The notes beneath the pieces are model-generated. The model was not told the DNA's origin, searched no databases, and saw only the letters and a list, made by a program, of their open reading frames with translations. From Aliigemmobacter aestuarii (lineage in GTDB: Bacteria; Pseudomonadota; Alphaproteobacteria; Rhodobacterales; Rhodobacteraceae), in NCBI RefSeq assembly GCF_004799285.1, contig NZ_SSND01000003.1, positions 248,001-312,000 of the forward strand: a stretch of 64,000 bases of DNA. Direction: 5' to 3'. A program made the translations under genes and the position numbers. Below, one piece after another: positions 59,877 through 64,000 of the stretch. Numbering within the stretch: the first letter of the stretch is position 1; the number at the start of each line of letters is the position of its first letter.

Positions 59877-60410
59877 ATGGAACTGAAGGACAGCCGCGAG
59901 ATCGGCGCCGCGCCGGATATCGTCTGGGCCGCGATCCTTGACCCCGAGGTGCTTCAGGCCTGCGTGCCCGGCTGCGAATCCCTCACCGGATCACTGACCG
60001 ATGGCTACGAGGCGGTCGTGGTGCAGAAGGTGGGCCCGGTCAAGGCGCGCTTCACCGGGGTGGTTACGATCTCGGACATTGTCGAGGGGCGCAGCCTCAG
60101 GATCAGCGGCGAGGGCAAGGGCGGGCCTGCGGGCTTTGCCAAGGGGGGGGCCAACGTCGGCTTTGAACCGCTTGAGGATGGCGGCACGCGGCTTACCTAT
60201 GAAGTGCAGGCCAACGTTGGCGGCAAGCTGGCACAGCTGGGTAGCCGCATCATCGACGGCTTTGCCAAGAAGATGGCCGATGATTTCTTCACCCGCTTCC
60301 AGGAGGCCGTCGAAGGCCCCGCCGAGGCGGAGGAGGCCGCCGAAGGTGACGAAGCCGTTGCTGATTCGGGCGAAAAGAAGAAGGGTTGGTTCAAGCGCCT
60401 GATCGGCTGA
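59877..60410 (+). CDS. coxG: CoxG-like SRPBCC protein
   Basis: Carbon-monoxide dehydrogenase subunit G-type protein, 177 residues, with the SRPBCC hydrophobic-pocket fold: [38 protein letters not shown] and [37 protein letters not shown]. The last about 35 residues are acidic ([14 protein letters not shown]) followed by a basic amphipathic tail [11 protein letters not shown], which may bind membranes. CoxG has been proposed to recruit CODH to the membrane. GGGAGGA precedes the ATG. First gene of the coxG-S-L-M cluster. Confidence 0.92.
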   Translation: MELKDSREIGAAPDIVWAAILDPEVLQACVPGCESLTGSLTDGYEAVVVQKVGPVKARFTGVVTISDIVEGRSLRISGEGKGGPAGFAKGGANVGFEPLEDGGTRLTYEVQANVGGKLAQLGSRIIDGFAKKMADDFFTRFQEAVEGPAEAEEAAEGDEAVADSGEKKKGWFKRLIG

Positions 60411-60492
60411 CCGCCGCAGACGCAAGCCGACCCAGGCAATCAAGAGGCCGGGGCATCGCCGATGCCCGCGGCCGATCCAAGGGAGGAGAAAA

Positions 60493-60978
60493 ATGGCGAA
60501 ACTCACGATGACCGTGAACGGAAAGACGGTCTCGGCCGAGGCGGAGGGGCGGACGCTTCTGTCCAGCTTCCTGCGCGAGGGGCTGGGGATGACCGGAACG
60601 CATGTCGGCTGCGACACCTCGCAATGCGGGGCCTGCGTGGTGCATGTGGACGGGCAGGCAGTGAAATCCTGCACCGTGCTGGCGCATGACGTGGCCGGCG
60701 CGGATGTGCGCACGATCGAAGGCATGGCCAATCCCGACGGCAGCCTCGGCAAGATCCAGCAAGCGTTTCAGGACCATCACGGCTTGCAATGCGGCTTCTG
60801 CACGCCGGGCATGGTGATGAGCGCGGCCGCGCTTCTGGCGGAAAACCCCAAGCCGACCGAGGCCGAGGTGCGCCACCATCTGGAAGGCAACATCTGCCGC
60901 TGCACGGGATACCACAACATCGTCAAGGCGGTGCTGGCGGCCAGTGGCCAGGACGTTTCGAAGATCGCCGCAGAATAA
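60493..60978 (+). CDS. coxS: CO dehydrogenase-like small [2Fe-2S] subunit
   Basis: Iron-sulfur subunit of a molybdenum hydroxylase, 161 residues. The plant-type [2Fe-2S] site has Cys40, Cys45, Cys48 and Cys60 ([16 protein letters not shown]). The helical domain has the second cluster Cys100, Cys103, Cys135 and Cys137 ([16 protein letters not shown]). Electrons pass from the molybdenum site of CoxL through these clusters to FAD in CoxM. Spacing to coxL is 58 bp, with GGAGG before each gene. Confidence 0.95.
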   Translation: MAKLTMTVNGKTVSAEAEGRTLLSSFLREGLGMTGTHVGCDTSQCGACVVHVDGQAVKSCTVLAHDVAGADVRTIEGMANPDGSLGKIQQAFQDHHGLQCGFCTPGMVMSAAALLAENPKPTEAEVRHHLEGNICRCTGYHNIVKAVLAASGQDVSKIAAE

Positions 60979-61036
60979 AGCGAAAAAACAATCAATTACC
61001 GTGCTTTGTTGAAGCAACGGACAAAGGGAGGATTCC

Positions 61037-63409
61037 ATGCCGAAAGACGGTGGCATCGGCGCCAGCACCAAGCGGCGCGAAGACGTCCGCTTCCTGACCG
61101 GGAAGGGACGCTATACCGACGACATCAACATCCGTGGCCAGCTTTACGCGCATTTCATCCGCTCGGACGTGGCGCATGGCCGGATCCGGTCCATCGACAC
61201 CAGTGCCGCCGAAGCCATGCCGGGCGTTGCGAAGGTGTTCACGTCTAAGGATTTCGAGGGCGCGGGCGGGCTGCCCTGCGGCTGGCAGGTGACCGACCGC
61301 TTCGGCAAGCCGATGCAGGAACCCAAGCACCCGATCCTCGCCGAAGGCAAGGTGCGCCATGTGGGCGACCCGATCGCCGTCGTGGTGGCCGAGACGCTGG
61401 AACAGGCGCGCGACGCCGCCGAGGCCGTCGTGATCGACATCGAGGAACTGGAGCCGGTTCTCGACATGAAGGCCGCGCTGGCGGATGGCGCGACCAAGGT
61501 GCATGACGACCTTGCGTCGAACCTTTGTTACGACTGGGGCTTCGTCGAGGAGAACAAGGAGGCGGTCAACGCCGCCTTCGGCAAGGCCGCCCATGTCGTC
61601 AGCCTCGAACTGAAGAACAACCGCCTTGTCGCCAACCCGATGGAACCGCGCGTGGCCGTGGGCGATTACGAAGACCATTCCGGCAACCACACGCTTTACA
61701 CCACCAGCCAGAACCCGCATGTGATCCGGCTTCTGATGGGGGCCTTCGTCCTGGGCATCCCGGAACACAAGCTGCGCGTGGTGGCGCCCGACGTGGGCGG
61801 CGGCTTCGGCTCGAAGATCTATCACTATGCCGAAGAGGCCTTCGTCACCAAGGCGGCCCATATCCTGAAGCGCCCGGTGAAATGGACCTCGACCCGCTCC
61901 GAGGCGTTCATTTCCGACGCCCATGGCCGCGACCATGTGACCAAGATCGAACTTGCGCTGGATGCCGATCACAACTTCACCGCGATCCGCACCGAAACCT
62001 ACGCCAACATGGGGGCCTATCTGTCGACCTTCGCACCCTCGATCCCGACCTGGCTGCACGGCACGCTGATGGCGGGCAACTACCGGACGCCGCTGATCTA
62101 TGTGAACGTGAAGGCGGTCTTCACCAACACCGTTCCGGTCGATGCCTACCGGGGCGCAGGCCGACCCGAGGCGACCTTCCAGCTGGAGCGGCTGATCGAC
62201 AAGGCGGCGCGCGAACTGGGCGTCGACCCGATCGAACTGCGCCGGAAGAACTTCATCACCGCCGATCAGTTCCCCTATCAGACGCCGGTCGCCGTGGTCT
62301 ATGACACCGGCAACTACCACGCGACGATGGACAAGCTGCTGGAGATCTCGGATTACGCGGGCTTCGGCGCTCGGGCGGCGGAAAGCGCGAAACGCGGCAA
62401 GCTGCGCGGCTTCGGCATCGCCCATTACATCGAGGCCTGCGGCATCGCGCCGTCGAACCTCGTGGGCCAGCTTGGCGCGCGGGCGGGGCTTTACGAAAGC
62501 GCGACCGTCCGGGTGAACGCGACCGGCTCCATCTCGGTATTCACCGGCAGCCACAGCCACGGGCAGGGGCATGAAACCAGCTTCGCCCAGGTCGTGGCCG
62601 AGATGATCGGGATCGACGCGGGCCAGGTTGAGATCATCCACGGCGACACCTCGAACACGCCGATGGGCATGGGCACCTATGGCTCGCGTTCGCTGGCAGT
62701 GGGGGGCTCGGCCCTGGTCAAGGCCACGAACAAGATCGTCAACAAGGCAAAGAAGATCGCCGCGCATCTTCTGGAGGCGTCGGAATCCGATATCGAACTG
62801 AAGGATGGCAAGTTCACCGTGGCGGGCACCGACAAGTCGGTCGACTGGGCGGGGGTGACGCTGGCGGCCTATGTGCCGCACAACTACCCGCTGGAAAACC
62901 TCGAACCGGGGCTTGAAGAGACGGCCTTCTACGATCCGTCGAACTTCACCTATCCCTCGGGCGCCTATGGCTGCGAGGTCGAGGTCGATCCCGATACAGG
63001 CAAGGTCGATATCGTTGCCTTCTCGGCCGCGGACGACTTCGGCAACATCGTCAATCCGATGATCGTCGAGGGCCAGGTGCAGGGCGGGCTTGCGCAGGGC
63101 ATCGGCCAGGCGCTGCTGGAAAACTGCGTCTATGACGAAAACGGCCAGCTTCTGTCCGGCTCGTTCATGGATTACGCCATGCCGCGGGCCGACGACCTGC
63201 CGATGTTCAAGGTCGACCACAGCTGCTGCACACCCTGCACGCACAACCCGCTCGGGGTGAAGGGCTGCGGCGAGGCCGGCGCCATCGGCAGCCCGCCCGC
63301 GGTGGTCAACGCGGTGATCGACGCGCTGCACCGCGCCGGCCACACCCATGTGACCCATATCGACATGCCCGTCTCGCCCGCGCGGGTCTGGGCGGCGATG
63401 AACGGCTGA
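61037..63409 (+). CDS. coxL: CO dehydrogenase-like large (molybdopterin) subunit, form II
   Basis: Molybdopterin cytosine dinucleotide subunit, 790 residues. The active-site loop reads AYRGAGR (residues 370-376), the form II signature, not the AYXCSFR of form I enzymes proven to oxidise CO at atmospheric levels. Other family motifs are [25 protein letters not shown] and [25 protein letters not shown]. Form II enzymes may oxidise CO poorly or act on other substrates. The gene order S-L-M also fits form II. Likely oxidises small carbonyl or aromatic compounds if not CO. Confidence 0.93.
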   Translation: MPKDGGIGASTKRREDVRFLTGKGRYTDDINIRGQLYAHFIRSDVAHGRIRSIDTSAAEAMPGVAKVFTSKDFEGAGGLPCGWQVTDRFGKPMQEPKHPILAEGKVRHVGDPIAVVVAETLEQARDAAEAVVIDIEELEPVLDMKAALADGATKVHDDLASNLCYDWGFVEENKEAVNAAFGKAAHVVSLELKNNRLVANPMEPRVAVGDYEDHSGNHTLYTTSQNPHVIRLLMGAFVLGIPEHKLRVVAPDVGGGFGSKIYHYAEEAFVTKAAHILKRPVKWTSTRSEAFISDAHGRDHVTKIELALDADHNFTAIRTETYANMGAYLSTFAPSIPTWLHGTLMAGNYRTPLIYVNVKAVFTNTVPVDAYRGAGRPEATFQLERLIDKAARELGVDPIELRRKNFITADQFPYQTPVAVVYDTGNYHATMDKLLEISDYAGFGARAAESAKRGKLRGFGIAHYIEACGIAPSNLVGQLGARAGLYESATVRVNATGSISVFTGSHSHGQGHETSFAQVVAEMIGIDAGQVEIIHGDTSNTPMGMGTYGSRSLAVGGSALVKATNKIVNKAKKIAAHLLEASESDIELKDGKFTVAGTDKSVDWAGVTLAAYVPHNYPLENLEPGLEETAFYDPSNFTYPSGAYGCEVEVDPDTGKVDIVAFSAADDFGNIVNPMIVEGQVQGGLAQGIGQALLENCVYDENGQLLSGSFMDYAMPRADDLPMFKVDHSCCTPCTHNPLGVKGCGEAGAIGSPPAVVNAVIDALHRAGHTHVTHIDMPVSPARVWAAMNG

Positions 63410-63422
63410 GGGAGGATGAGCC

Positions 63423-64000
63423 ATGCATAACTTCGACTTCGTGAAACCCTCGACCATCGCCGAAGCCGTCAAGGCCCTGTCGGATGGCGACGCACAGGCG
63501 CTTTCGGGGGGGCAGACGCTTCTGCCCTCGATGAAGCAGCGCCTGGCCGCGCCCGGCACGCTGGTCAGCCTGACCGGCATCGCCGAGATGAAGGGCGTCT
63601 GCAAGGGCGATGGCGGGCTGCACATCGGCGCGGCCACGCCCCATGCCGTCGTCGCCCGCGAGGCGGCGGCGCATTATCCGGCGCTGGCGGCGCTGGCGGG
63701 CGGCATCGGCGATCCCGCGGTCAGAAGCCGCGGCACGATCGGCGGATCGATCGCCAACAACGACCCGGCCGCCTGCTATCCTGCCGCGGTGCTCGCATCG
63801 GGCGCGACGGTGGTGACCAACAAACGCCAGATCGCGGCCGACGATTATTTCCAGGGCATGTTCACCACGGCGCTGGAAGAAGGCGAGATCGTCATCGAGG
63901 TCCGGTTCCCGATCCCGCAAAAGGCGGCCTATGTGAAGTTCAACCAGCCCGCCAGCCGCTTCGCCCTGACCGGGGTCTTCGTCGCGAAGTTCGGCGACGG
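63423..64000 (+). CDS. coxM: CO dehydrogenase-like FAD subunit, truncated by window end
   Basis: The medium FAD-binding subunit begins at ATG 63423 after GGAGGATGAGCC and is still open at the window edge (192 residues seen of about 270-290). FAD-binding features are ALSGGQTLLPSMKQRLA (about 28-44) and GGIGDPAVRSRGTIGGSIANNDPAACYPA (about 92-120). It completes the coxS-coxL-coxM set. The remaining C-terminal domain lies outside the window. Confidence 0.92.
   Translation, partial: MHNFDFVKPSTIAEAVKALSDGDAQALSGGQTLLPSMKQRLAAPGTLVSLTGIAEMKGVCKGDGGLHIGAATPHAVVAREAAAHYPALAALAGGIGDPAVRSRGTIGGSIANNDPAACYPAAVLASGATVVTNKRQIAADDYFQGMFTTALEEGEIVIEVRFPIPQKAAYVKFNQPASRFALTGVFVAKFGD

Overview
The window is a GC-rich chromosomal segment of an alphaproteobacterium, most probably of the Rhodobacteraceae/Paracoccaceae group. 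This is inferred from the gene content and order (lptF-lptG-lptD-surA-pdxA-rsmA divergent from pepA-holC; phoR/pstB/phoU/phoB; a DUF4167 protein; TRAP transport; a form II cox cluster) and from a recurring intergenic element containing GGGATATTTG. It starts with a tRNA-Val and ends inside a coxM-like gene. I see no phage, transposase, integrase or CRISPR array.

Layout. 1-4.3 kb: tRNA-Val, a small unknown gene, then phoR, pstB, phoU and phoB for phosphate sensing; the permease genes pstSCA are absent between phoR and pstB. 4.4-11.9 kb: nucleoside hydrolase, a ferric-iron binding protein, mazG, an M20 amidohydrolase, and an aminotransferase-agmatinase-DUF1499 group that suggests agmatine/putrescine catabolism. 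12-15.5 kb: prfA-prmC (release factor and its methylase), a GFA-family protein and a DUF4167 protein. 15.5-23 kb: an outer-membrane biogenesis operon on the minus strand (lptF, lptG, lptD, surA, pdxA, rsmA), divergent from pepA-holC. 25.3-27.3 kb: a less GC-rich accessory patch with an unknown membrane-anchored protein and an RTX calcium-binding protein. 27.3-32.5 kb: retropepsin-like protease, MarC, ABC-F ATPase, a small secreted protein, ndk, a TfoX C-domain protein and a 45-residue Gln-rich microprotein.

32.6-39.2 kb is a C4-dicarboxylate-type TRAP system on the minus strand (dctB-dctD-dctP-dctQ-dctM). Two palindromes resembling DctD sites lie upstream of dctP. The DctD protein has lost the Walker A lysine and the GAFTGA loop. 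39.2-42 kb: copper chaperone and copper P-type ATPase, divergent. 42-43.7 kb: a dipeptidase and an Rrf2/NsrR-like regulator. 44-55.2 kb: a complete glycogen operon, glgP-glgB-glgC-glgA-glgX-pgm, largely translationally coupled. 55.5-59.8 kb: a LuxR-type response regulator, a stand-alone FIST sensor protein and a soluble hybrid histidine kinase, immediately followed by coxG-coxS-coxL-coxM (59.9 kb to the end), a form II carbon-monoxide-dehydrogenase-like molybdoenzyme.

The most unusual points are the degenerate DctD beside intact-looking binding sites, the RR-FIST-kinase module next to the form II cox cluster, phoR-pstB-phoU-phoB without pstSCA, the dispersed intergenic element, and the 45-residue Gln-rich protein.
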